From Verrucomicrobiales bacterium (lineage in GTDB: Bacteria > Verrucomicrobiota > Verrucomicrobiia > Verrucomicrobiales > DEV007): 64,000 bases of DNA. Made by a program: the position numbers and the translations under genes. Shown in pieces: positions 1 through 8,487 of the stretch (position 1 is its first letter; each line of letters opens with the position of its first letter). The stretch covers positions 1 to 64,000 of the forward strand of contig JAEUHI010000021.1 of the NCBI GenBank assembly GCA_016795385.1, given 5' to 3'. Under the pieces are notes generated by a model, which worked only from the letters and a program-made list of their open reading frames with translations, searched no databases and was not told the DNA's origin.

Positions 1-1
1 G

Positions 2-141
2 CTTAGTCCTTAGTCCTTAGTCCTTAGTCCTTAGTCCTTAGTCCTTAGTCCTTAGTCCTTAGTCCTTAGTCCTTAGTCCTTAGTCCTTAGTCCTTAGTCC
101 TTAGTCCTTAGTCCTTAGTCCTTAGTCCTTAGTCCTTAGTC
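2..141. repeat. Heptamer satellite (CTTAGTC), 20 units
   Basis: Twenty head-to-tail copies of the seven-base unit CTTAGTC with essentially no variation run from the left edge to base 141. The array may continue outside the window. It is the first of several different period-7 arrays here and passes directly into the next one. A perfect array suggests recent expansion or active homogenisation. It lies upstream of the toxin-antitoxin pair; no promoter is recognisable inside it. Confidence 0.97.
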
Positions 142-298
<157 letters not shown>

Positions 299-341
299 TC
301 CACTCCTTGCAATGATTCTTGGTCTCGCTTAATCTGGGCTT

Positions 342-605
342 ATGGCTGCAACGGATTCCGTCATCACGATCGATTGCCCCACCGAGGTCCTCTTGGAGTT
401 GCACCTGAGCGGAGAGGAACTGGCCGACTTGATGAAGGTGACGGCTGCCATTGAACTTTTCCGCAAAGGGCGTCTTTCCTCCGGGCTGGCAGCGAGGTGG
501 GCGGGGCAGGAACGAATGCCGTTTCTCTTCAAAGCCATGGAACAAGGCGCGTCACTTCTGGACCAGGGAGAGGACGATTTCAGGCGCGAGACTTCGCTCA
601 TGTGA
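342..605 (+). CDS. UPF0175-family antitoxin-like protein
   Basis: Small 87-residue protein, probably the antitoxin of a type II toxin-antitoxin pair. After a beta-strand-like N-terminus (ITIDCPTEVLLEL) the middle (residues about 33-70) reads AIELFRKGRLSSGLAARWAG followed by MPFLFKAMEQ, the helix-turn-helix-like layout of UPF0175 proteins. ATG at 342 is the only good start. Eleven bases separate its stop from the GTG of the DUF3368 gene, and UPF0175/DUF3368 is a known adjacent pairing, so the two are read as one operon. The family assignment is by recognition of sequence pattern. Cognate DNA binding or autoregulation is inferred from the family only. Confidence 0.75.
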   Translation: MAATDSVITIDCPTEVLLELHLSGEELADLMKVTAAIELFRKGRLSSGLAARWAGQERMPFLFKAMEQGASLLDQGEDDFRRETSLM

Positions 606-615
606 TCCATTCACC

Positions 616-1086
616 GTGATCATTTCAAACACCACCCCCTTGTTTGCCTTTGCCGCACTCGGTCGCTTCGATTTACTGGAAGGCGTCCATCGCCGGATCG
701 TTGTGGTGGAGACGGTGGTGCAGGAATGTGAAGCAGGCGGGCCCATTGTCATTCCCGACTTGCGAGCCTTGCCTTGGATACAAGTGGTTCCCGCACCGGA
801 CCGCGCGGATGAACGCTTTTACATGCTGGACGCCGGCGAGCGGGACACCTTGTCCATCGCACTTCAGGAGAAAGCATCCAGAGTCCTGATCGACGAACGG
901 CTTGGTCGAAATTTTGCCGAATATCACGGACTCGCGGTGGTAGGCACCCTGGGAACTCTGCTGAAGGCACGACAAAATGGGTTGATTCCGGCTTTCCTGC
1001 CGTTGGTCCGTCAATTGCAAGCCAGCGGCTTCCGTTATCACGAACCCTTGGTGACGCGCCTCGCCGCAGTGGTCGGCGAGTCTTGA
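616..1086 (+). CDS. DUF3368 (PIN-like) putative toxin
   Basis: 156-residue protein of the DUF3368 family, PIN-domain-like putative ribonucleases. The N-terminal VIISNTTPLFAFAALGRFDL matches the family's first strand with an acidic/Asn site. Further family features are LDAGERDTLSIAL with the conserved Glu at about residue 80, and VLIDERLGRNFAE with the Asp-Glu pair. GTG at 616 is chosen because it puts the start exactly at the first family strand; the longer frame back to 451 would overlap the antitoxin out of frame and encode nothing family-like. It follows the UPF0175 gene by 10 bases. Target RNA is unknown. Confidence 0.75.
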   Translation: MIISNTTPLFAFAALGRFDLLEGVHRRIVVVETVVQECEAGGPIVIPDLRALPWIQVVPAPDRADERFYMLDAGERDTLSIALQEKASRVLIDERLGRNFAEYHGLAVVGTLGTLLKARQNGLIPAFLPLVRQLQASGFRYHEPLVTRLAAVVGES

Positions 1087-1107
1087 AGATCCCTCCACCG
1101 CCCGCCT

Positions 1108-1268
<161 letters not shown>

Positions 1269-1276
1269 CCGCTCCC

Positions 1277-1969
1277 ATTCCAACGCTTCCGAGCCCTCCG
1301 CGCCCTCCGCGCCGCTTCCGTCGCTTCCGCCTCCCGCGCCGCTTCCGCCGCGCCGCGCTCGTTCTCCTCGGACTGGCGGTCGTTCTCGTCCTCCTCGCCG
1401 CCTTTCATCGTCCCCTCCTTTCCGCGGCCGCCGCTTGGTGGATCGTTGATTCGCGCGACTTCGAAACGGTCGACCTCATCGTCATCCCCGGGGGCGGGAT
1501 CGAGACACGGCCCTCCGGGGCGGCGGAGTTGTATCACGCCGGCAAGTCCCAACGACTCGCCGTCTTCAAGACCGAAGAACATCCCACCGTCTCCATGGGG
1601 ATCCGGCCTCCCGATCACGAGCTGGAATACGCCGTTCTCGAAAAACTCCAGGTCCCCGCGGACGCCGTCATCACCCTGGGCGACGGCGTCTCCAGCACCT
1701 GGGACGAAGTCGAGGCCACCCGCGCCTGGTGCCTCGAACACAAACCCAGCGCCATCGCCATCGTCACCGAAGTCTTCTCCACCCGTCGTGTCCGCTACGC
1801 CTACGAGACCCGGCTCCGCGACCTCCCCGTCGAGATCCACGTCGTCGCCGTCCCCGCCATCGGCTACACCTCCGCCGACTGGTGGCTCGACGAACGCGGC
1901 CTCATCGCTTTTCAGAACGAGGTGGTGAAGTGGGGGTATTATCGGATCGAGCGCCTGACGGCGCGGTAA
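1277..1969 (+). CDS. DUF218 (YdcF/SanA-like) membrane-anchored protein, start codon unclear
   Basis: The frame encodes an arginine-rich N-terminus, one membrane segment (ALVLLGLAVVLVLLAAF, about residues 27-45) and a DUF218 domain opening with VDLIVIPGGGIETRPSG. DUF218 proteins act in envelope or polysaccharide metabolism, with unknown reaction. No ATG or GTG is in frame before the domain: the frame stays open into the upstream repeat, offering only CTG at 1259, ATT at 1277 (used here as a placeholder) or an internal TTG at 1529 that would cut off the anchor and the PGGG motif. The true start was perhaps replaced when the repeat arrived. The last codons and TAA stop (1967-1969) come from the downstream repeat, giving a C-terminus LTAR shared in part with the gene ending at 50079. 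A second DUF218 gene lies at 43419. Confidence 0.6.
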   Translation: MPTLPSPPRPPRRFRRFRLPRRFRRAALVLLGLAVVLVLLAAFHRPLLSAAAAWWIVDSRDFETVDLIVIPGGGIETRPSGAAELYHAGKSQRLAVFKTEEHPTVSMGIRPPDHELEYAVLEKLQVPADAVITLGDGVSSTWDEVEATRAWCLEHKPSAIAIVTEVFSTRRVRYAYETRLRDLPVEIHVVAVPAIGYTSADWWLDERGLIAFQNEVVKWGYYRIERLTAR

Positions 1970-2046
1970 AAAGTGGGAAGGTAAAAGGTAAAAGGTAGGC
2001 GTGCTGAGAGGGCGGTGGAAAGTAGTCGACGACTTCAGTCGCTCGG
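1951..2046 (-). repeat. Inverted composite trailer (GCGCC hairpin, GTAAAAG heptamers, palindromic 30-mer)
   Basis: Mirror image of the leader in front of the DUF218 gene. A GCGCC/GGCGC hairpin (1951-1964) overlaps the final codons. Then GTAAAAG-type heptamers (1966-1997), GGCGTGCTGAGAG, and the 30-bp palindromic element in reverse (2017-2046). With 1108-1268 it brackets the DUF218 gene between inverted copies. The heptamer supplies the TAA stop codon of that gene. Confidence 0.88.
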
Positions 2047-2180
2047 GGGTGGAGGGGGGGCAGGGTGCGGTCAGTGCCAGAGACGAAGTGAAAGGTAAAA
2101 AGTAAAAGGAAGGCGTGCGATGAAAGCTGTGGATTCGATGAGCACGCCATTCGCTGACATTCGCTTCCATTCGCGTTGAA

Positions 2181-3130
2181 ATGAATTTCGCTGATTTGCG
2201 GTCATTTGCTGCCTTCGGTATCGATCTCCGCCTCGCTCCCATCTGCGGAAGCGAAGCGAATCAGCGGAAATCCGTGCTCATCTGCGTTGAAAATCATTCC
2301 TTCCCGATCGCCCTGAAAGAATCGGAACCACGAATGAAACGGATGGAACGAATCCCATCTTTTGAATCCACCGAGCATTCGCCAACATTCGCGGTCATTC
2401 GCTTCCATTCGCGTTGAAATGAATTTCGCTGATTTGCGGTCATTTGCTGCTTTCGGTATCGATCTCCGCCTCGCTCCGATCTGCGGAAGCGAAGCGAATC
2501 AGCGGAAATCCGTGCTCATCTGCGTTGAAAATCATTCCTTCTCGAACGCCCTGAAAGAATCGGAACCACGAATGAAACGAATGGAACGAATCCCATTTTT
2601 TGAATCCACCGAGCATTCGCCAACATTCGCGGTCATTCGCTTCCATTCGCGTTGAAATGAATTTCGCTGATTTGCGGTCATTTTCTGCCTTCGGTATCGA
2701 TCTCCGCCTCGCTCCGATCTGCGGAAGCGAAGCGAATCTGCGGAAATCCGTGCTCATCTGCGTTGAAAATCATTCCTTCTCGAACGCCCTGAAAGAACCG
2801 GAACCACGAATGAAACGAATCAAACGAATCCGGCATGCGATGAAAGCTGTGGATTCGATGAGCACGCCATTCGCTGCCATTCGCGGTCATTCGCGGTCAT
2901 TCGCGTTGAAAATCATTCCTTCCCGATCGCCCTGAAAGAACCGGAACCACGAATGAAACGAATGGAACGAATCCCATTTTTTGAATCCACCGAGCATTCG
3001 CCAACATTCGCGGTCATTCGCTTCCATTCGCGTTGAAAATCATTCCTTCTCGATCGCACTGAAGGAACCGGAACCACGAATGAAACGGAAGGAACAAATC
3101 CCTTTCTTCGCATTCACCGGGCTTTCGCGT
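2181..3130. repeat. Tandem ~238-bp repeat array
   Basis: The phrase ATGAATTTCGCTGATTTGCG starts copies at 2181, 2419 and 2657, giving a period of 238 bp (34 times 7). Later partial copies to about 3130 have part of the unit deleted. Each unit carries sub-repeats such as ATTCGCGGTC, ATTCGCTTCC and GCGGAAGCGAAGCGAATC, plus the phrase CATTCGCGTTGAAA. A diverged version with a 255-258 bp period is at 22914-23880. Copies differ by scattered substitutions with no sign of protein-level constraint. Confidence 0.93.
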
Positions 3131-3174
3131 TGAAGCGTTCCCAACCTTCTCCGTGACATCCATGTCGCCCCCCA

Positions 3175-3193
3175 GGCGGAATGCAATTCCGCC
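3175..3193. repeat. Short palindrome GGCGGAATGCAATTCCGCC
   Basis: A 7-bp inverted repeat with a 5-base centre, followed by CTACACC. An identical copy is at 23927-23945 in the same relative place inside the second composite element. Just upstream, GTGACATCCATGTCGCC (3154-3170) is related to the inverted repeat at 44029-44050. Confidence 0.85.
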
Positions 3194-3307
3194 CTACACC
3201 ACCGCCTCCTCAGCACGCCAAACCTTTCACCTTTTACTTTTTACCTTTTACTTCGTCTCTGGCACCGACCGCGCCCTTCTTCACGCCACCGCCCACCGCG
3301 CCTTCCG

Positions 3308-4168
3308 ATGATCGAAAAACCGACCCTGCAAGCTTGCGGGCGGCCCATTGTGGTCGCTTCGCACATGCGTTCGGGCACGCACCTGATGATCGATCTGTTG
3401 CGCCGCCAGTTCGCCGCCTGCAGGAGCTGGAAATGGCCGGGCGAGCCCAACGACATGCTCTACCTCCCGCTCGATGTCTTCGCCCTTCGCGCCGGCGAAT
3501 GGGACAAGTTCCGGGCTCTCCGGGTCCTCCACCGCACGAAGCGTCCCCTTCTCAAGACGCACTGGACCTCTCCCTCCCTTGAAAACCTCCGTCACCTCCA
3601 ACCCGATCTCGCCGACTGGATCGAGTCCGAGGGCACCTTTCTTCATGTCGTGAGAAATCCCTTCGCCGTGCTCGCCTCGCAATGGGCGTGGGATTGCTCC
3701 CTCCAGGGGATTCCCGCGACCCGGTCCCGGCCGGAATCCGCATGGATCAGGGACCAGATCTCCTCCTGGGTTCACCACTACCGGATCTGGTCGCAACGGG
3801 AAAACACCCACCTCTTCCGCTACGAGGACGTCCTCGCCGATCCCGCGGGGACCTTGCGACGGCTCTCCGGGCTGTTGGGCGAGAACGCCCTCTTCCGGCA
3901 GCCCCTCCTTCCCGGGAAACTGCGCGGCCTCTGGCATTCCCGCTGGAACCGCCTCACCGGCATCCGGCCGGAATCGACCGAGATCATCACCGAGGGTGGG
4001 GCTCCGGAGGTGGGGGAGGTGTTCACCGGCCAGGACATCAACCTCGTCCGCGAACTGGCAGGGGATTGTCTCAACGGTTTGGGATATTGGCCCCCGGAAG
4101 GAGAGGGGAGAACGCCGTTGGATGCCGAGGCCATTCGGACAGCCAGGACCCAAGGGATGCGGTTTTGA
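3308..4168 (+). CDS. Sulfotransferase-like protein
   Basis: 286 residues. Probably transfers sulfate from PAPS to a glycan or another surface substrate. The 5'-phosphosulfate loop is SHMRSGTHLM at residues 18-27 and the 3'-phosphate-binding region is HVVRNPFAVLASQW at 113-126, with the expected Arg (116) and Ser (124). YEDVLADPAGTL near residue 176 is typical of the family's later part. Length is normal. It is the first gene of block A, starting 36 bases after the heptamer element; an A+T-poor leader with no Shine-Dalgarno sequence precedes ATG 3308. The context suggests that the product polysaccharide, or a sugar on it, may be sulfated. The acceptor is unknown. Confidence 0.85.
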   Translation: MIEKPTLQACGRPIVVASHMRSGTHLMIDLLRRQFAACRSWKWPGEPNDMLYLPLDVFALRAGEWDKFRALRVLHRTKRPLLKTHWTSPSLENLRHLQPDLADWIESEGTFLHVVRNPFAVLASQWAWDCSLQGIPATRSRPESAWIRDQISSWVHHYRIWSQRENTHLFRYEDVLADPAGTLRRLSGLLGENALFRQPLLPGKLRGLWHSRWNRLTGIRPESTEIITEGGAPEVGEVFTGQDINLVRELAGDCLNGLGYWPPEGEGRTPLDAEAIRTARTQGMRF

Positions 4169-4193
4169 GGGAGATTCAACGACCCAACAGCAA

Positions 4194-5984
4194 GTGCGAA
4201 CGATTCTTCAGAGCTCGAGCGAAGTGATCCGAAAGGTTTTTGTTTTGGCCAAGCCGTACGGAACCAGAAAGTTGCTCTACGTCATCGCAATTTCATTCCT
4301 CCAAGGAGTCTTTCAGGTCCTCGGCGTTACGTCGATCTTTCCGTTTCTGGCACTAGCAGCCGATCCGGGACGATTGCGCGAATCGGACCTGGGGATGCAC
4401 CTCGTCGCGCTGCTCCCACCGATGGATGACCGCCAACTGCTTCTCGTCGCTGGTGCATTTGCGATCATTATGTTGCTGCTAGCAAACGCCGTGAATCTTG
4501 CCGCGGAATACATCCGCACCCGCTACGCCCACGATTTCGGCCACTGGCTCCGCGTCCGCCTCCTCCGCCAAATGGCTACCAGGCCCTATACCGAATTTCT
4601 CCAGGAGAACTCGGCGATCCTCGTGAAGAAAATCGCCGGAGACGTGCTGAACTACACCGTCGGCGTACTCCTCCCGCTACTCGACAGTCTCGCCCGCCTC
4701 GCAACGATTCTCCTGTTGGTCGCGACCTTGTTTCTCGTTCATCCGCAGATCGCGATCGCCGCCACCCTCGGTTTGACTCTCTTCTACCTGATCATCTTCC
4801 GCGCACTCGGACGAACGCGGCGGACCATCTCGGAAGGAATCAAGAATGCGTTTCGCGGCCTTTGTGTCGAGGCCCAGCAGATGCTTTCCGGGATCAAGCC
4901 TGTTAAGGTCCATGGCTGCGAGGAACTCTTCATCCGTCGGTTCGGAGAACACTCCCACCGCAACGCCCGCCTCCATGCCTGGTCGTCGATCCTTTCCAAT
5001 GCACCCCGCTACCTCATCGAACCACTCTCCTTCGGCGGACTTGTGGGCGTCATCATGATTTATGCCGCACGGGGGCAGGATCTGGTCGCGCTTCTGCCGA
5101 ACCTTGGCGTGATGGCCTTGGCGGGTTACCGCCTGCTCCCGGCGGTCCAACTTCTCTATGGCCAGGTCACCGGACTCAGCACCGCGCTTCACTCGCTCGA
5201 GGAAGTGTTCGACGAATTCCTCGCGGCCGAAAGTGCCCTCCATAAGGACACCGTTGATGACGCCGACACGTTCACCGTTCCCGCCCCCCTTGATTGGAAA
5301 GACGCGATCGCCCTCGAGCATCTCGGCTTCACCTATCCCGGATCCCAACAGCCCGTCATCGCCGATCTGAACCTGACCATTACGAAAAATACTTCCCTTG
5401 GCATCATCGGTACGACCGGCTGCGGAAAGTCTACCCTCGTCGATCTCATCCTCGGATTGCACGCGCCGACGTCCGGGCGCATTCTGGTCGACCGGACCCC
5501 GCTCGGGTCATCAAACCGGCGGGCCTGGCGCGCCGGAATCGGCTACGTGCCCCAGGACGTGTTTTTGATCGACGACACCATCACGGCCAACATTGCTTTC
5601 GGCATTCCGACCGCGGAAGTGGACCGGGACGCTGTCACCCGGGCCGCCGCGACGGCGCAAATCCTCGATTTCATCGAACAAGACCTTCCCGAAGGATTCG
5701 ATTCCGTCGTCGGCGAACGCGGCGTGAGAATCTCCGGAGGCCAGCGCCAACGCATCGGATTGGCTCGCGCCTTATATCGCGAGCCAAAACTTCTCGTTCT
5801 TGACGAGGCAACCAGTGCGCTCGACCACAATACGGAGGATGAAGTGATGCGCGCCATCGCGGGCCTCCGCGGCCACCTCACCATGATCATCGTCGCCCAC
5901 CGCTTGCGGACCGTCGCCGCCTGCGATGCCACCCTCGACCTCTCTCGAGCAGATTCCAACCGCGGAGCGACCAAAATTCCATGA
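4194..5984 (+). CDS. ABC transporter, fused membrane and ATPase domains (MsbA/PglK-like flippase)
   Basis: 596-residue half-transporter. The N-terminal half has several membrane segments. The C-terminal ATPase shows Walker A GTTGCGKST (about 406-414), signature ISGGQRQRIGLARAL (about 513), Walker B LLVLDEATSALD (Asp about 537) and the H-loop IVAHRL. Such proteins flip lipids or lipid-linked oligosaccharides; in this cluster export of a lipid-linked glycan, as by PglK, is the likely role. GTG 4194 is preferred; GTG 4224 is a second possibility, and no clear ribosome-binding site decides. The gene overlaps the next one by four bases (ATGA). Base composition here drops compared with the sulfotransferase gene. 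Confidence 0.88.
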   Translation: MRTILQSSSEVIRKVFVLAKPYGTRKLLYVIAISFLQGVFQVLGVTSIFPFLALAADPGRLRESDLGMHLVALLPPMDDRQLLLVAGAFAIIMLLLANAVNLAAEYIRTRYAHDFGHWLRVRLLRQMATRPYTEFLQENSAILVKKIAGDVLNYTVGVLLPLLDSLARLATILLLVATLFLVHPQIAIAATLGLTLFYLIIFRALGRTRRTISEGIKNAFRGLCVEAQQMLSGIKPVKVHGCEELFIRRFGEHSHRNARLHAWSSILSNAPRYLIEPLSFGGLVGVIMIYAARGQDLVALLPNLGVMALAGYRLLPAVQLLYGQVTGLSTALHSLEEVFDEFLAAESALHKDTVDDADTFTVPAPLDWKDAIALEHLGFTYPGSQQPVIADLNLTITKNTSLGIIGTTGCGKSTLVDLILGLHAPTSGRILVDRTPLGSSNRRAWRAGIGYVPQDVFLIDDTITANIAFGIPTAEVDRDAVTRAAATAQILDFIEQDLPEGFDSVVGERGVRISGGQRQRIGLARALYREPKLLVLDEATSALDHNTEDEVMRAIAGLRGHLTMIIVAHRLRTVAACDATLDLSRADSNRGATKIP

Positions 5985-6847
5985 AGTCCGCATTGCGAAG
6001 AGTCGTACAAAGGGTCGTTCTTCACGACTCGGTGAATCGCGCGTTCGAGCACACCGTCGGAAGGACAGCCGATTATCTTCGCGTGCAGCGCCGCGTGGCG
6101 GAAACCGCTGAAATCAATCGGTTTCTTCAGAAGCAGATTCCCAACAATCATGTTCTCACCGGCCCCTTTGCAGGACTTGCCTACCCGGCGCTCACCGCAA
6201 TCGGGAGCGCTCTTTATCCAAAGTTGCTCGGCACCTACGAGAATGAACTGCACGAAGCACTCGACATCATTCTCCGCACGGAATTCGATCAAATCGTCGA
6301 CATCGGTTGCGCGGAGGGATACTACGCCGTCGGACTCGCGCGCCGGTTTCCCCAAACCCCGGTTTTTGCATTCGATCTCAATCCGGCCGCGCGCGAGTCT
6401 TGCCGGAGGATGGCTGAATTCAACGACGCCGCCAGGAGTCTCACTGTTGAAGCCTTCTGCAATCCGGCTCACCTCGCCTCTCTCTGTTCCACGAAGCGGA
6501 ATCTCGTCATCAGTGATTGCGAAGGCTTCGAAGAACATTTGTTCTCCCCGGAACACATACACGCCTATGCGAATTCGTCCCTCGTGATTGAAATTCACGA
6601 CTTCTTCGGACGGCCCCTCGGAGATCCGATCAAAGCAGCACTGACAAGAACACACTCCGTCATAACCATCTCCGCTCTCCCGACGGAAAGGAAAATCCAG
6701 GCGATCAGCGATTCGCACATCAGAAAACTTCCGGACTGGGAACAAAAGATGTTGGTTTCCGAGCAACGCCCTGAAGGAATGTATTGGATCGTGGCCACCC
6801 CGAATTCCGCGAACGGGGGCCGGACGGAAGTCGGATCCAAAGCGTAG
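5981..6847 (+). CDS. Class I SAM-dependent methyltransferase
   Basis: 288 residues. The SAM-binding motif I is QIVDIGCAEGYYAVGLA (about 104-120), followed by the acidic end of strand 2 at FAFDLNP. The later stretch NLVISDCEGFEEHLF is compatible with motif II and resembles the Asp-rich strand of FkbM-like enzymes. It probably methylates a sugar. The N-terminal 95 residues are not assigned to a domain. It overlaps the ABC gene and is followed after 35 bases by the MBOAT gene, so it is within the same operon. Confidence 0.75.
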   Translation: MKSALRRVVQRVVLHDSVNRAFEHTVGRTADYLRVQRRVAETAEINRFLQKQIPNNHVLTGPFAGLAYPALTAIGSALYPKLLGTYENELHEALDIILRTEFDQIVDIGCAEGYYAVGLARRFPQTPVFAFDLNPAARESCRRMAEFNDAARSLTVEAFCNPAHLASLCSTKRNLVISDCEGFEEHLFSPEHIHAYANSSLVIEIHDFFGRPLGDPIKAALTRTHSVITISALPTERKIQAISDSHIRKLPDWEQKMLVSEQRPEGMYWIVATPNSANGGRTEVGSKA

Positions 6848-6882
6848 GCGAAAGACCGTCGCACGGATCAACCGGCACGCAC

Positions 6883-8436
6883 ATGATCTTCAGCTCATGG
6901 CAGTTCATCGCGGTCTTTCTTCCGCTAGTTCTGTTGGTGTTTCTTTCCATTCCCGCCCGCCATGCCAGTTACCGGAAGTTCTGGATCACCCTGGCATCGT
7001 TCGTTTTCTACGGATACTGGCGCCTCGAATACGTTCCGCTCCTGGCCGCGTCGATCTTGTTCAACTACGGCATGGCGGAATGGATGTTCCGAAACCACGG
7101 AACCCGTCGCTCAAAATGGATTCTTTCGCTCTCCGTAACGGCCAACCTGGCACTACTCGGATACTACAAATATGCCGACTTCTTCATCCAATCGATCAAC
7201 TCCTCGACCGGCTCACGAATCGGCTTACTAGAACTGATCCTACCTCTGGCGATCTCGTTCTTCACATTCACGCAGATCGCTTACCTAGTTGATGTTTACA
7301 GGGACACGGCGAAACACTACAATTTTCTCGACTACTCGCTTTTTGTAGTATTCTTCCCGCACCTGATTGCCGGTCCGATCGTCCGACACTGGGAGATCAT
7401 CCCGCAGTATTCACCACGAATGGCTCGGATAACAAGTGCGGGGTTCTCAATCGGTCTTTCGATCTTTCTCATCGGACTCTACAAGAAGCTCCTCTTGGCG
7501 GATTCAATCAGCGAAACAGCTGACTTGACCTTTTCCGCCGCTGGATCCGGGCTGTCGCTAACCTGGTTCGACGCATGGGTAGGAACGCTTGCTTACACGC
7601 TCCAGATCTATTTCGATTTCTCCGGTTATTCGGACATGGCAATAGGCCTCGCTCGAATGTTCTCAATCAAGTTTCCTGTCAACTTCGATTCGCCCTACAA
7701 AGCAGGCTCGATCACCGAATTCTGGCGACGCTGGCATATCACTCTGATGCGATTTTTTCGAGAATACCTTTACATCCCGCTCGGCGGAAGTCGCGTCGGC
7801 ACATCCCGCCGCCTCGCAAACGTGATGTTTATTTTCCTGGTCAGCGGACTCTGGCACGGGGCCGGATGGACCTTCATCGCATGGGGGGCGGTTCACGGGA
7901 TTTACAGCTCGCTTCATCTCGCGTGGTCGACATTGGTGTCTCGCCTATTTCCATCCCTGCGAAAAAGCCGTCTCTATCACTGTCTCTGCGTTGCCTTTAC
8001 CTTTCTAGCGGTGGCCAATTCGTGGGTATGGTTCCGTTCAGCGACACTTAACGACGCACAATCCATTCTTTCGAGCATGTGGGGCTTCAATGGATTCACC
8101 GTCCCCGCCAACATAGGCGAGGCCCAACTCGGACTTGGCCGTCTATTTCTCGCATGTGGAGCGACGATTGCCCCGGCCGCGGACGGGGTTCCTGGATTGT
8201 CCCACGTCTGGACGGTTCATTGCATTATCATTCTTCTGTTGATGGTTTGGGCGCTCCCGAACACGCAACAACTTTTCGCGAAATTCGATCCCGTCTGTGA
8301 AACGGTCCATAACCCCGCACGGTTTCAGTTTGGTTTCAATTTCTCCAGCGGCCTGCTTCTCTCTCTTCCGTTAGTTTTGGTCCTGAGGGGGTTCATTTCG
8401 AACCAGACGAGCCCTTTCTTGTATTTTAACTTCTGA
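6883..8436 (+). CDS. MBOAT-family O-acyltransferase (AlgI-like)
   Basis: 517-residue polytopic membrane protein that transfers acyl, usually acetyl, groups across the membrane onto polysaccharide. Family landmarks include YFDFSGYSDMAIGLARMF, FWRRWHITLMRFFREYLYIPLGG, and the catalytic-histidine stretch FLVSGLWHGAGWTFIAWG (His about 324). ATG 6883 is used because the protein then begins with the first membrane segment; the frame extends upstream without family similarity. The next gene is a signal-anchored protein with a Gly-Ser-Ser motif, which fits the usual two-component MBOAT/SGNH arrangement for O-acetylation. Confidence 0.92.
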   Translation: MIFSSWQFIAVFLPLVLLVFLSIPARHASYRKFWITLASFVFYGYWRLEYVPLLAASILFNYGMAEWMFRNHGTRRSKWILSLSVTANLALLGYYKYADFFIQSINSSTGSRIGLLELILPLAISFFTFTQIAYLVDVYRDTAKHYNFLDYSLFVVFFPHLIAGPIVRHWEIIPQYSPRMARITSAGFSIGLSIFLIGLYKKLLLADSISETADLTFSAAGSGLSLTWFDAWVGTLAYTLQIYFDFSGYSDMAIGLARMFSIKFPVNFDSPYKAGSITEFWRRWHITLMRFFREYLYIPLGGSRVGTSRRLANVMFIFLVSGLWHGAGWTFIAWGAVHGIYSSLHLAWSTLVSRLFPSLRKSRLYHCLCVAFTFLAVANSWVWFRSATLNDAQSILSSMWGFNGFTVPANIGEAQLGLGRLFLACGATIAPAADGVPGLSHVWTVHCIIILLLMVWALPNTQQLFAKFDPVCETVHNPARFQFGFNFSSGLLLSLPLVLVLRGFISNQTSPFLYFNF

Positions 8437-8487
8437 AATCACCAACACAAAGGGACAGGCGCAAACGCGGGCGCCGCGAGTTCTTGT

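Larger units (their letters stand above)
2067..3272. repeat. 1.2-kb gene-free composite element with heptamer terminal inverted repeats
   Basis: The left end (2067-2120) reads GCGGTCAGTGCCAGAG then GTAAAAG-type heptamers and GGCGTGC. The right end (3214-3272) is its reverse complement: AGCACGCC, TTTTACC-type heptamers, then CTCTGGCACCGACCGC. Between them are tandem 238-bp units and the GGCGGAATGCAATTCCGCC palindrome. A second element of the same design sits at 22789-24081. No transposase and no convincing target-site duplication are visible. Frames of 70-110 codons occur on both strands but follow the repeat and do not look like genes. Confidence 0.85.

Noticed and set aside
2181..3113. Frames of 66-111 codons repeated in the 238-bp units (MNFADLRSF-type peptides) on both strands
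   Set aside because: Their length and similarity follow from the DNA repeat itself; differences between copies show no preference for synonymous positions and both strands are equally open.
2067..3272. CRISPR array
   Set aside because: Copies are directly tandem with 238-bp periodicity, with no short repeat-unique spacer alternation and no cas gene in the window.
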